Assembly (NCBI GenBank): GCA_032622095.1 | Contig: CP136061.1 | Coordinates: forward strand, 93,989,345-94,053,344 | Reading direction: 5' to 3' | From: Siphonodentalium dalli | Lineage: Eukaryota > Mollusca > Scaphopoda > Gadilida > Siphonodentaliidae | Length of the DNA: 64,000 bases | In this document: positions 32,196-44,370 of the stretch, one piece after another | How positions within the stretch are numbered: the stretch's first letter is position 1 | How the letters are laid out: every line of letters begins with the position of its first letter | Made by a program: the position numbers and the translations under genes | Notes under the pieces: model-generated | The model's input: only the letters and a program-made list of their open reading frames with translations | Database searches by the model: none | Told to the model about the DNA's origin: nothing

Positions 32196-35100
32196 CTAAT
32201 ATAAAGTATTTTTAAATAAATATTCCAATTTGTTTTCATCATCAAATTTTGCAAATAATGACCAGTGATCATGGAACATTTCTAAAGGAAATCTTTGACT
32301 GTCTACTAGTATTCTATATTTGATATCGTGCATGAAGAAAAAAGCGATGTCTGTTTTAGATATATTTTTTCCATGGCAGTACACTCTGTTTCTGCTTGAC
32401 CAAATTACTTGCCTATATGTTGCTAAAATGTGTAGATATGTCCCAAGATGTGCAGGCGATAAAACATTTGTTAGTATAGCTGGGCTCACGGAGAATAAAA
32501 TTAATCTGGCTTCTATGCGAAGTGGTCCGCCTACTAATCTGACTAAAAGTTCATAAAGAGCGTTTCTGATCAATTTTAAAAATTTGCAATGTAAAAAGCG
32601 GTGATATACTGTCTCCGCTTCGTGACAAAATATACAATTATATGTTCTGGAGATATTTAAAGAGCGTAATAAACTTTGACACAATATGGTGTTGTGAGAA
32701 ATGATCCATGATACACGTCTTCCTAAGGGTTCCATAAAACTGTGACGCAGCAGTTCCCAGACGCGTGCAAAAGGCACGTCTGGAAACTGCAGTTTCACTT
32801 TAGGAACGACTTTATCTTTATTTATGAGTAAATTGTAATAATCGCATGTTTTCATATTAATATGATCAATATTTGCAAAATCTATGGAACGTAACAGTTG
32901 TAAACAGGACTTGTAAAATGGGGAGGGGGTCAATGTATGTGGAGCGGAATTCGAAAATAAATTCGGATTATAATGTCTTAGTTGCAGTCCGAGCCAATAT
33001 CTGGCAAAGTATAACCATTTCTTGTCTTCTGCGGAATAAATAACTTGTCGGATATGATTCAAACGAAAGGCTTTCATTTTAAGATCAATGTTGACTGCGG
33101 CTAAGCCTCCGTCAACATAATCTTGAAAGAGAACTTTGCGTTTGACTAGTTCAATTTTAGAACCCCAAATAAAACGAAACATTTGTCTTTGAAATCTGTC
33201 ATGATAAAAGCGAGGTAACTCTAAATTTTGTCCGACATACCATAGTTTGCTACAAGCGAAAACTTTTGATTCAGTTGTCTTTCCGTGATAGGATAATCGG
33301 CGGGAAGTCCATAAATTTAGTATTTTTTCGTAATTTATCCAAATTGAGTGCCAAATGTCGTCTGAGGTTATGTTCTTTCCGAAATTAATGCCTAGTAATT
33401 TTTGGGGTCCGTCAGGCCATGAAATTCCGAATGCATGATCATCGGATACACGGAATTTCCCAAATTGTAGGCCTTTTGTCTTATTGATATTAATTTTGGA
33501 CCCTGAAGCTCTGCCATAGCGCTGTGCTAGTGATAAAAAACGTTTAACTGATTCTTCATCTTTACAAAAGGCTGTTGAATCATCGGCATAGAGGGAAATT
33601 TTGACTTGTTCGGAGCATCCGGGTGGATGTAACCCTATAATTCTCTGATCGGCGCGAACTTTAATGGCGAGTGGTTCAAGGCATAGGACATATAGCAGGG
33701 GAGATAAACTGCACCCTTGGCGGACTGAGCGTGATATGGGGAATGATGGGGAAATGTGTCCGTTAATATAAACGGAACTGGTTGCATCATTATACAATAA
33801 TCGTACGAAAGAACAAAACATTGGACCAAAACCGAAAGATTGGAGACATTGGAATAAATATGTGTGGTCTACCCTATCGAAGGCTTTCATTTGATCTAGA
33901 CAAATGAATGATATTGAAAGGTCTTTTTGTTCTACATAATCTAAAATGTTGCGGAATAAGTGTAGATTGTCAGTAATTGATCGACCCGGAGCAGAACAAG
34001 TCTGGTCCGGGTGGATCACTTCGCCGAGAACCTGTTTCATCCGCATTGATAAAATTTTTGAAAGAATCTTGTAATCTAGATTTAAAAGGGAAATAGGTCT
34101 CCAATATGCTAGTTCTTCCGCACGAGCTTTATCTTTGCAGATTAACGTAACGAGACCAGTTCTCTGTGATGGCGATAATGAACCTGTTAAATATAATTTG
34201 TTATATAAAGTGAGTAATTTCGGCCCTATGTAATCAAAAAATGTCAAATAAAAGTCTCTTGTGAGACCATCAGAGCCAGGGGCTTTACCAGATTGCATGT
34301 TTTTTAGAGACGATTTTATTTCATCTAAGGTAACTGGTCCCTCACATGAACTCGCTGACGTGTTCGAAATTTGTGGCACATCGTTTAAAAATTCATTCCT
34401 TATCTCTGGGTCTACTTCTTCTGCTGAGTACAGCTTTTTATAAAAATCTCGAGCATGATTGAGAATCGCGTCGTTAGTATCATACGTGTCATGTTCGTCG
34501 TGTAATTTTAGAATAATTTTTTCGGAGCTATTTTTGCTTTCTTTCATTGAAAAATATTTACCTGGTTGTTCGTTTCCATCTAGAAATTGTGCTCTGGCTC
34601 TAATTTTCGATCCTACTGATACATTTTGATCTAATTTTTGAAGTTGTCTTTTGACTGCTAAAATTTCTGATGTATATATGCCTGGGTCTAATGTATCTTG
34701 GCTTAAAATGTATCTATAATATTTTTCGCATTCCATAACTGCTTTGCTTTTAACTTTTGCTTTTTTCTTTGAATAAATTATGCAAAAACTTTTTATTTTT
34801 TCCTTCGTTGAATCCCACCATATGTCTATAGATTGGGTGATGGGAGGTAAATTGTTCCAAAATTTTATAAACTCATTAAAGAATTTTTTATCTTGTAGTA
34901 GAGAATCATTAAATTTCCAGTAACCTGGTCCTTGGGTAATTTTGGATTTTTGTTTCATTTTTAAAATTACATAATCGTGATCGGAAAAGGAGCATGGTTT
35001 GATGTCAATCGAAATTACATCATCTTTATTTCGTCTATAAATATAAAATCTATCTAATCGAGTAGCTACGCCTTGGCGTGTCCATGTTGTATTAACTAGA

Positions 35101-35665
35101 GTTGGATTTAAATGTCTAAAAATATCGATCAATTTATATTCCGTGCAATAAGCTTCTATGGTTTTGGATCCGACTGTGCCATTTATGGGATTTCCGCCAC
35201 GTTTATCTAATCTGGTATTTGATATGCAATTAAAATCGCCTCCCCAGATAAGGCATCGATTTGTTTTAAGATGGGAATGAATATTTTCGAGGAATTCTAC
35301 ACGCTCGCTTCCATCATTTGGGGCATAACTGTTTACAATTCGGTACCGGGATTCCCCAATTGAAAAATCAAGAACTAAAAGTCTGCCTTCGAAATCCCTA
35401 AAAATATTATCTAAAGTAAAGGGGACCCAATTTGCGATTAAAATTCCAACACCACGAGCTAAGTTAGTACCGAAAGACCAAAAAGATTTCCCTCCCCAAT
35501 CAGAGTTAACTTGTTTTGAAAATTTGATATTATCTATACATGCTTTTCTTGCAGGAGAATTATGTCAACTCTGTTTAACGTGCAAAAAGTAAACAGTTCC
35601 GCCCGTCTAGACATGTTGCGTAAACCACTCGCATTTAGCGTTAAGAATTTAAGGTCGTGATCCAT
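32196..35665 (-). pseudogene. LINE ORF2: endonuclease and reverse transcriptase, one frameshift
   Basis: ORF2 makes the nick (APE-type endonuclease) and copies the element's RNA into the site. It starts ATG at 35665 (MDHDLKFLTLNASGLRN) and reaches the endonuclease motif ILLQE. A single frame change follows near 35543-35549; from about 35545 the frame stays open to the stop at 32196. The endonuclease continues with VNSYAPND, GGDFNC and SDHDYV. Counted from codon 35132, the RT motifs are SGKAPGSDGL (281-290), LDQMKAFDRV (412-421, motif A), RQGCSLSP (471-478, motif B) and YADD (515-518, motif C). Near the end is a C-X2-C-X7-H-X4-C finger (CIFCHEAE..YHRFLHC). Total about 1,156 codons, usual for the group. 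Only the frameshift in the endonuclease is seen; the RT is intact. Confidence 0.85.
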
Positions 35666-36140
35666 AATGAAAGTTAGAGGTGAGAGACGTTGATTGGAAT
35701 CCAGGTGTCACAAAGGTCAGGTATAAAGTTCGCATGAAATATGTGTGACGCTCGCTGAGTATAGGGAAAAAAGCCCACTGAGTAGATTGGGCCGACGTGT
35801 ACAATGCCTCGGTAGAAAATACCACTCACGGCGACGCAGGTCAGCGAATTTGATGTACTTTAACCGATCAGCGTTGCAAGCAAAGAATAAAGCATTGTAT
35901 TGAATGTGTGCTAAAATCAGGCGATACGGACAATACAGACAATGAAACGACAATAAAACACGGCAGTCAAGTGCATATAGGTCAGCAAGAATAATTGAAT
36001 AGGAATCGTCAGGGGCGGGCGTGGTCGTTTGAGGGTCGCGGAAGAGTTTGGATAAAATCGTGGGACCTGCCTGGGTGTGAATATCCGAATTTGACATATA
36101 CATACTAATTAATTGATTAATTAACCATTTTCGTCGTCGT

Positions 36141-37203
36141 CTATCTGCAGCTTCTCAGAGTCTGATTCAGAGACCTCGTCGTTGGGGGACTCAACTTCTT
36201 CACCTCCGTTTCATCCGATGGTCTACGACGTCTTTTGTGGGTCTTTGGGTCTGTCGGTGGTACCATGTCCTCTGGGGACTGGGTCTCAACATCTTCTTCC
36301 TGCGTTTTCTCTACTACTTCTTCCTGCGTTTCCTCTACTACTTCTTCATCTTTCCTTTCGTCTTCCATGTCTTCATCTCTTCCTTCATCTCGTTCTTCTT
36401 CCGTCTCTTTTCTTCTGTCCTCTCGGCTAGCGTTCCCGGTGTCATCTCTGCTCTGATCTCCCTCTTCCCTGGTCTGCTGGGCCAACAACAAGGCTGCTAT
36501 ACGTTCTTTATCTGGTGGTGTCTGTCTGACCCCGGCGTTGGGGTCCATATACGTCGATGGGTGTGGCTGCCACGCCTTTCTTTGGTTGGTCTGGCGAGCT
36601 GAACATCTTGGATCGCTCTTGATATGTCCTTCTGCTCCGCAGGCTAGGCATATCGGTGGTCTCCCTTTAACAATACACAACATTTTTATGCCGTCAGCGA
36701 ATTTCACAATGTGAGGAATTTGGTGCATCATTCTGTTATCTCCTAGAATGTTAACTGTTCTTATCCCGGTTGCGATCCTTTTGTCGGATGCTCCGATGTC
36801 TTCCCCTTTCTATTTCAATTCCAATAACTTCGCCAAACTGGTTAAAATAGTTTCCCAAAAACGAATCTCTCACATAGGCTGGGAGCCAGTGAATCTTCAC
36901 CGCAATTATGGTTTCCCGAAGCAAGGATGGATACATTGGTATATCACCATACTGAGTTTTGAAACCTTCATTATACTTTGCCAACATTTCTGCTTCTTTG
37001 GATGATGTAAAAGAAACATACCATTCCCTATCAGATTCACCTTTCCAAATTATTAGAATTTTTGAAACGTCAATGTCTCTTGGCATGGCGTTAATAATGT
37101 CTAACCTTTGTATCCGTCTTTGTCTTGGTCTGTACTGGATAACTACTTTCACTGTAGCTTCGTATAGTTCCTTGTCGAAATATCTGTCTTCAATCCGTGC
37201 CAT
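36141..37203 (-). pseudogene. LINE ORF1: gag-like RNA-binding protein, one frameshift
   Basis: ORF1 proteins coat the LINE RNA. The first part starts ATG at 37203 (MARIEDRYFDKELYE) and includes an RRM-like stretch (ILIIWKGE, WYVSFTSSKEAEML). A frameshift in the run AAAGGGG at 36803-36809 moves the frame. The second part carries the zinc knuckle CLACGAEGHIKSDPRC (C-X2-C-X4-H-X6-C) and a long acidic, Glu/Asp/Arg-rich tail, ending at 36141. Between ORF1 and ORF2 are about 475 bases without a supported gene. Confidence 0.75.
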
Positions 37204-37333
37204 CTTGTCCGATAGAAAATTTTCCGTCAACAAAGAAAGAAAATGGCCGCCAAAATTTGGCGCCAATATTTTACCGAGAACAAAAACCAGACCGTCCGGG
37301 ACGATCTGGCCAAGCGAACAAATTATTTGACAA

Positions 37334-38247
37334 TTATAACGACCTGTTATACCGTGCAATGAAATAATGTTTAATTGTCGACTTATCATCGACGCTTAAG
37401 AGAGAATCGATAACTGTTCGTTCAAAAGTGGTGTGAATGATTTATGTGTGATTATTTAACACGCAGTTGAAAATGTCGACGTCGCATATGGGTGATATAT
37501 GGAATCCTATTAGGGCCACTTGCTAATGGCGCTTTCGGCGCACTTTTTGTCGCTTTCGGCGCGCGCCGAAACATACCCTAATGGCGCACTTTTTGTCGCT
37601 TCCGGCGCGCGCCATTAGGGAGTGGACCTAATAGTATGCCTAATGGCGCTTTCGGCGCGCGACAAAAAGTGCGCCATTAGTAACGCGCCGAAAGCGACAA
37701 AATGTGCACCGTTACGGCGCACATTTTGTCGCTTTCGGCGCGCCGAAACATGCGCTAATATCGCACATTTTGTCGCTTTCGGCGCGCGCGCCGAAAGCGC
37801 CGAAAGCGACAAAAAGTGCGCCGAAAGCGACAAATAGTGCGCCGTAACGGCGCATATTTTGTGGCTTTCGGCGCGTTACTAATGGCACACGTTTTGTCGC
37901 TTTCGGCGCATCGCGCCAAAAGCGCCATTAGCAAGTGGCCCCAATAGGATTCCATATTAATGCTATGTGTATATTATACATGCTATGTACCCCGAAACAG
38001 TATGTCCCAAATCAACGGCATTCAACTTTCCTGATTTTTCCCATTCGCCACCAAATGATTTATCTTCAAACCAATTAATATTCTTGTGCGGAATTTTGCA
38101 CTGAACGCCATGCAATTCGTATTTTTTAATGAAATTAAATATTTAGTTAGTGGAAAGCATGTGAAGTCTTCCAAAAGCATGTCCCGTTATATATAATCAT
38201 TACCCAAACGCACGGTAGAGACGGCTGATATTTTCACCAGAAACATA
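37334..38247. repeat. duplicated unit, part R2 copy 2
   Basis: Starts TTATAACGACCTGTTATACC directly at the 5' end of the LINE and ends CCAGAAACATAG. Differences from copy 1 are few outside the GC-rich foldback. Confidence 0.88.
37500..37954. mobile_element. GC-rich foldback element with TGGAATCC ends, copy 2
   Basis: Same ends and interior words as 30247-30628 but 73 bp longer. The extra sequence (about 37600-37660) holds a further partial end (CATTAGGGAGTGGACCTAAT), as if the palindrome had been partly re-duplicated. Confidence 0.75.
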
Positions 38248-38849
38248 GCTTGTTCATATCTATGGTTGCATCGTGGAGTGAATATCCTTTAATGTCTAGA
38301 AAAAATAAACCCAGGTTATGTTTCCTTGAATAATTTTTCAAAATCAATCTTTGAAACTAGAAATCGCTAGCGTAGGTTTATTCAGCGTCATTACACAAAC
38401 GCAGACCATTGGAATGTTACACGCTGTAGGCGAACGATTAAAAGGTTTTTCGAAAGCACACAGCGGTTGTTCGTTCATAAACTAGTTCATTGTCATAGGT
38501 GATGGATATTCAAAATATAAGAGCGCGCTGCATGAAACGAAAATCGTCATTACCCAAACGCGTCACTACACAAACGCTCCTTCTGTTTGGGTAATGACGC
38601 AATTTTAATTTTGAAACACCAGCAGTCAGATGCTCGTAGCCCGTTTATATATAACCATGGGTATATGCGAAAAATACACAACGAAAACACACTCCACAGT
38701 TTGGATCGATAAGTCTTGCCCTGTGTATTTTGATGTTGAATCTTTTGACAATCGGTCTTCCCTATCATTTCTACAACACAATTATCGTCTTACTTGCAGC
38801 ACGACTTTATCGTGTGATCGCCACGGACGCGTTTTCTTTCAGAGTATGG
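38248..38849. other. unassigned, with small palindromes and an inverted-repeat arm
   Basis: CGTCATTACCCAAAC at 38547 and GTTTGGGTAATGACG at 38586 form a hairpin. From 38614 to 38668 runs an arm with CAGTCAGATGCTCGTA and TTATATATAACCATGGGTAT whose reverse complement is at 43237-43284. No gene is seen. Confidence 0.5.
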
Positions 38850-38853
38850 TTAA

Positions 38854-40700
38854 GGGTATCCTAAACGTGACAAAGATGGCCGAATGAGTTTTTATACCCC
38901 TCTCTCCGATAAATTCCAGCCATTGCAAGACTATGTTTCCAATTTACATGCAATTTCACAAGGATATAGGAATATGATTGAACAATTTTTTGGCATCACA
39001 TCCATATTTTTAAAAGATATATTTGACTGAGAAAATTAACTGGAAAGTGAGCGAAATTATGCCAATCACCAGAAGTCAAAACTAATAAAGCAAACAGTTA
39101 TAATTATTGTGGCATCCTATAGATTAGGATTCCATGATGTGGAGAGGGACCATCATTTTAGAAAATAACTCACTATTTTAGCTACAAATCCATTGAGTTG
39201 AAGGCACCCTCCATCAGATGAACACAAATATGTGGCCATTTGCTTTTTGGGACTATTTTTTGGTATGGGAAGCCAAGTTGGCAATGATGTGAGCTGGATC
39301 ATAAGGATGTATAAGGCTGTCTATGTTTCCCCTATATCAACAATACCTCATGCACAATTGATACTGTATAACATATTTAAACAAAAAAATACACTGTAAG
39401 CTATATTTCCAACATTCCCTACGAAAATCAGATGCATCATATTTTGTGATACTGGTGCATTTTGACACAAATGGCCTGGCATACATTCATACTTCAGAGA
39501 TTTTCTAACAGAAATTACCCCAGACAGTTGAAAAACAACATCAAGAAGCTAGCATATATTGTAATTTGCTACAATTCTAGTTTAATTACCCCTAATATTG
39601 TTTTTAAAAATATTTTGAACTCATTTAGTCAGCCATTAAAACGAAACCAAAACGAGATTTCGACATGTTTTTGTTTTTCTGAGAAAGTTGATCAAACAAT
39701 ACAACAGCCCTAAAAAATAACTTGGATGACCGATTGCGCAGTTATCTATACCTGCATGAATTACATTTGTTGTGGATTATGTCCGCTCTGTATGATGCGT
39801 GTAACCTTGTTTTGATTGCTTTTAATAAGAATAGTTTGCATCTGCAAAGAGGGAAACTCGTGCAACACTAAAAATAGATTTGGGAAAGACCGGGAATCCG
39901 TACCCTCTAACAAAATAATACTTGATAGATATACACATTATTAAATAAATTCTGTTTATATATGAATACCGTGTTTTTGGATGTTAATCTAATGCATATT
40001 CCGGTGTTTTGCCATGTTTAACAACAAAAATTATTTAAAGAGTGAATTATTTCATACTTGTGAGAAATTTCGTTCGGAGGGTATTCCAAGTTTTTAGTCA
40101 CGTGATGTTTACAATCCATTTTGTCAAAGTTTGCCTTCAAATATCTTTTTTCTAGGAAATTGTCATTTAAATCAGCGATATTCTAAGGTTAGTTTTGGTC
40201 ATACAGTACTTAAGTAGGCTAATTAGTGGTGACTATATATTCTCAGATTTTATTATCTGTTAACTACAAATTGAAGTTCCCTATTTTTCGAGTGTTGTTG
40301 TGGATTTCGCATATCGAGCGGATACGACCACATTTTACACGGTGAATTTCTGACACAAGAAACATTATAATGAAAAAGCAAGGTCCCTCTCAATATATTG
40401 GAATATCAAAGCATCTATCGGTAAACTATTATAGTAAAAACATGCAGTAATTTTACAGATATGAGTACTGTAAGAAAGTGTAAAATTTAAAACAACAATT
40501 GTTTCATAATTTTTTTTATATAGATTCCTGCGAGATGGGACAACATTTTACATTTCAAAATGATCTATGTTTTATACTTATAATATTGTATTGGTTCATT
40601 TTGGCCATTTTGCAAACCTTATAGTGAATTCGAGCTCATTATTTTATAAATTTTCGGCCATATTGGAAGAAATTTCAACTCTGTCACGTTTAGGATACCC
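38854..40700. mobile_element. TTAA-flanked element with 19-bp inverted ends (1,847 bp)
   Basis: GGGTATCCTAAACGTGACA at 38854 and TGTCACGTTTAGGATACCC ending at 40700 are perfect inverted ends, flanked by TTAA at 38850-38853 and 40701-40704. Inside both ends are GGCCGAA and TTCGGCCAT-type words. The interior is AT-rich with no recognisable transposase. By target and ends it belongs to a TTAA-specific superfamily (piggyBac or Kolobok). Confidence 0.85.
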
Positions 40701-40815
40701 TTAATACATTGCCGCCGGTGAAGTGTATTCTCGGATAAGAAACAAATATGCCTATGCCGAGGGCAGAAACTAAAGTTGCGAGAGGCACCCCTGGTTGAGT
40801 GTGGGATATTTGGCA

Positions 40816-41503
40816 CTCGAGACTTGGTTAGAGGGTTTTCGTTGGGATGGTCTCCACCTTGGAATTTCCAACTGCACCCCACCCAATTGAACCACACCAA
40901 ACTCATAAGTTTGCGTAAAGACTATTCCAAATGAACCAGTAATATTGTGGCCACTTGTCGTGCGGGGGGGGGGGGGGTGAAAAAGATTGTTCGGCCCAGT
41001 ATGAGATTAAAACATCTTAACATCTAGTCGTATAACACCACACAAATTTACACCCCGATCTTTTTTTTCCTTAAATTAATTAGCGAGTAACTACTGGCAA
41101 GGACACAGAACACACGGGTCGGCCGATGGTTAGGCCCGATGTGAGAACATTTTTCAAATATGAACATGAACATTTGACAATCCTATAGCATAAACCGGCC
41201 TCAAGTTTTCCAATTCTGGGAAATTATTAACCTGACACTCACCCATAGGTTTCAAAATTGCCAACTGATGGCCATTTGAGTCCATAATTTTGCAAATGAA
41301 ATGGAAATATGCAAATGTTGGTCTAAAAACAACAAATTCGTCATTAGAAAGTGTTGGAAAATCAATCAAACTACGAGAACAATTTCAACCTAATTTTGGT
41401 GTGAATTTTCCAATTAATTTTGCTCGGGGTATTAGGTATGACTACAATTGGGGGGGGGGGTAAGACCCCTGCATAACCACCCCTGTCGACAAGTCCCTAC
41501 TTG
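40816..41503 (+). mobile_element. hAT-like element, copy B (degenerate, internally deleted)
   Basis: Begins CACTCGAGACTTGGTTAGAGGG-like sequence corresponding to the CAGGGACGTGG end of copy C, and ends near CGACAAGTCCCTA, which corresponds to CGCCACGTCTCTG. Internal blocks (AACTGATGGCCATTTGAGTC, ATGGTTAGGCCCGATGTGAG) match copies A and C. Runs of 12-14 G interrupt it. Confidence 0.6.
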
Positions 41504-41855
41504 ACACCCCATGCTAAATAATCGATACTAAGTTATGTTGGGTGGCACCGGGGGGGGGGGGGGGTCAGGGGCTACATCTCAGCCCTGTCGGGGAGTCATA
41601 GCCATCCCCCGTCGGTGAGTTATGTAATCGTCAACCCGGCAGCTAAAGCCCGCCCCCTGTCGGGGATATCCTGGTGCCACCCCTGTTTGAAATCATATAC
41701 AACTTTTAAAGAAGAAGACCACACATTGAGCAGAAATCAGGGGGAAATGAGCTCTCGTGACAACAAAATTGCACTAAAGACATCCCAATAAATCCAAATT
41801 AGATGCAACCGCATATTGTATATATATGGTATTGTTCTGTTTGCCTCTCTATATC

Positions 41856-42929
41856 CAGGGACGTGGCTATATGGTTTCCGTTAGGGGGTGTCCACCATGG
41901 GAAATTCCAACTGCACCCCCTTGAATCAGAATCACCCCAAACACAAATTCCATTTGCACCACACCCGTGTACATCAGTGCGCACGCCTACTATCCTATAT
42001 ATATCCTATATATTTTATTTTTTTTAAACATGGTTCTATATTCCAGGGTTGAAAATTCAGATAGTTTAACCTGAACAATTGCATAAATCATAACATCTAA
42101 TAATCTAACTCCAGACAAATGCCCACGGCTACGGGCAAGAGGCGGGGACACACCGGGTTGACCATGGTTCTTCGGCCCGGTGTGAGAACATTTTTAAAAC
42201 TATAAAAGAAAATATTAAATCCTAGCATGCATCTAGACTGGCCTCAACTGAACCTTTCCTGGTGTTGGACATTTCAAACCTCATATACTCCCCCTCAGGT
42301 TGGAAAACTCTCCAACTGATGACTATTTCGTCCACAAGTTTGACCAAATGAAGTAAAATATTGTTTTGTTAAACTAATTAGCAGTTTTGTATTGGCCACG
42401 GGGGAAGGGACAATGACAACGATAGTCGGCCCGGTGTGCAAATTGTTTTTAATCTGAACAAGAAAATCTCAAAATCCTAGCATCTAGACTAGCCTCAAAC
42501 CTTCCTAGAGTTGGACATTTCAAACCTGACACCCCACTTAGTTTGGAAAATTTCAACTGATGACAATTCAAATGACAATGTTGACCAAATGCATGTCAAT
42601 ATTGTTTCCTTAAATTAACTAGCAGCTTTTTGACTGGCCACGGGGGAGGGACCAGGACACAAACTGTTCAAGTGTTGGAAATTTCCAACCTGTCACCCTC
42701 CTAAGGTTGGACATTTCCGACTGATGACCATTTCAGTCCAAAATATTTACCAAAAATAGGAAAATATGCAAATAAATTGTTTGAAAATCAAACTACAAGA
42801 ACATTTTCAACTTAATGTTGGTGTGAAATTTCCAACTAATGTTTGGCAGGTATGAAATTTCCAACTGTTGAACATTTTGACCAAAGTTGGGGGGTGAGAC
42901 ACCCCAACCCCCCTGTCGCCACGTCTCTG
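41856..42929 (+). mobile_element. hAT-like element, copy C, complete with perfect 8-bp TSD
   Basis: Ends CAGGGACGTGG (41856-41866) and CCACGTCTCTG (42919-42929), inverted with one mismatch. Identical octamers TCTATATC flank it at 41848-41855 and 42930-42937, diagnostic of hAT. The 1,074-bp interior is built of repeated blocks (several AAATTTCCAACTG and GACCATTTCAGTCCA-type words) without coding capacity. Confidence 0.88.
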
Positions 42930-43615
42930 TCTATATCATATAAATACTTTTTCTAAAAACCCTTAAACCAACTCGACGTGCGATTTCCCTGCGCTCCTGT
43001 TGAGCAAATTCTAGTATAAAAAGTGCGTCTATTTCAGACAAAGTTCAAACAGTAAATTTGACCAGACAAGACATAGAAACCGCTAATCTCATATTACCAA
43101 TCTGACAACACCAGTCGAACATGATTACCTTTCAAAGCAATAACACCGGGCACCATGTTACGGACAACCACAGGCACGCACACCATGGATAAATACACGG
43201 TAAAAAGAACGGCGTTTTTTTTGTACGGTTATATCTGGCATATACCCATGGTTATATATAAACGGGGTACGAGCATCTGACTGCAGGGGTGCTATTCACC
43301 AAGCGAGACAATTTTATAAACCAGGTAGTTTATATGGTAGCGGCTGAACGCAAAGGTATTTTAGCGCAAACGACACACGCTGTCGATGGTGTGATTGGTC
43401 CAATCTATCAGATTTGTCACCTGTCAATTGACGCCGTCTTACGACCAATTCATGAACACTCACCGGCCACAATCGGCATGTATAGCGGTATAATTATTGG
43501 GTATAATTGTGTGGAGACTCATGCTTGCGTTTATATATCTGCAGAATGTTCAATGATATTAATGAGGTTTTTTAATTAGCACAGTGTGAAAATGAAGAGC
43601 CAAGAAGATAACGTC

Positions 43616-43800
43616 TCAGAAGAATTTTTTTCGTGTTTTGGTTCTGTTTGGATATTTCCCTGCTATTTCCAAAGAAAGTTCTTTCCATACATCATTTTTC
43701 CGGCGCTGGTGAATGGTGCCGGTTTCTTTGTTCTTTAATATTTTGATTCTTCTCTCCACAATGCCCAAAAAGGTGTTACGCTCGTCGGCAGTGGGGGGGG
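43616..43800 (-). pseudogene. Myb/SANT-like DNA-binding domain remnant
   Basis: On the minus strand the frame reads NTFLGIVERRIKILKNKETG, then NDVWKELSLEIAGKYPNRTK. Length and spacing of the aromatic/hydrophobic positions fit the Myb/SANT-like domain that accompanies PIF/Harbinger transposases and related host genes. Upstream it runs into a poly-proline stretch from a G tract and ends at KKFF. A full protein is not present. It may belong to the surrounding element or to another insertion. Confidence 0.4.
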
Positions 43801-44370
43801 GGGGGGTCTGGAAAACAATTGCACATATAGGGCCCAAAAAGATTTTTTCAGACCCCGATGGACCCACCACCCCATTTATGCAAATTTGTTCCTCCAAATG
43901 TTAGGGACCCACCCCCTTTCTCATATTTTTATAAAAAATTCAGAGTTTTTTTGCCGTTCTTCAATAACTGTGTTAACTGCCTTTCAATCCCATTCCACTA
44001 TCCTTTTTTGGTGCAAAGTGTGTAAAATTAAGACTCAAGCAATAACATCCTTAATCGGTAAAGCACAGGTCAGAAAAACGAAAAATAAACTGTATTTCCA
44101 GGTGTTTCCTGGTGTTTCCAGTATCTAACAATAATAATAAAGCATTGTGTAGGTACACTGTATGTCACAAATTGCCCTAGACCGCATTATAGCCTTAATA
44201 TATAGAGCGCGTTTAGTCTGACAGAGAACACTGGCCAGTGTAAATAGTGGTAAACAGGTCAGGGGTTCTACAATTATTTGTGCATGATCAAAGAACTCTT
44301 TAGTCTTATCCACCGGGGTGGGTGAGGAGGGGAATTGTTTTGGTTATGTATACACATAGATATATGGTTA

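Larger units (their letters stand above)
31880..37333 (-). mobile_element. LINE of the L1/Tx1 type, near full length
   Basis: On the minus strand the order is a short 5' region (37333-37204), ORF1 with a zinc knuckle, ORF2 with endonuclease and reverse transcriptase, a ~300-bp 3' region and a poly(A) tail seen as T at 31878-31887. It lies exactly between repeat halves R1 and R2, which adjoin in the other copy of the unit, so both ends are defined by comparison. No target duplication is visible; the 12 bases between R1 and R2 in the empty copy are absent here. Confidence 0.85.

Noticed and set aside
32320-32556. 78-codon plus frame
   Set aside because: Antisense to the intact LINE ORF2 frame.
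36182-36602. Plus-strand frames rich in Ser, Phe and Leu
   Set aside because: Antisense shadow of the acidic Glu/Arg-rich tail of LINE ORF1 on the minus strand.
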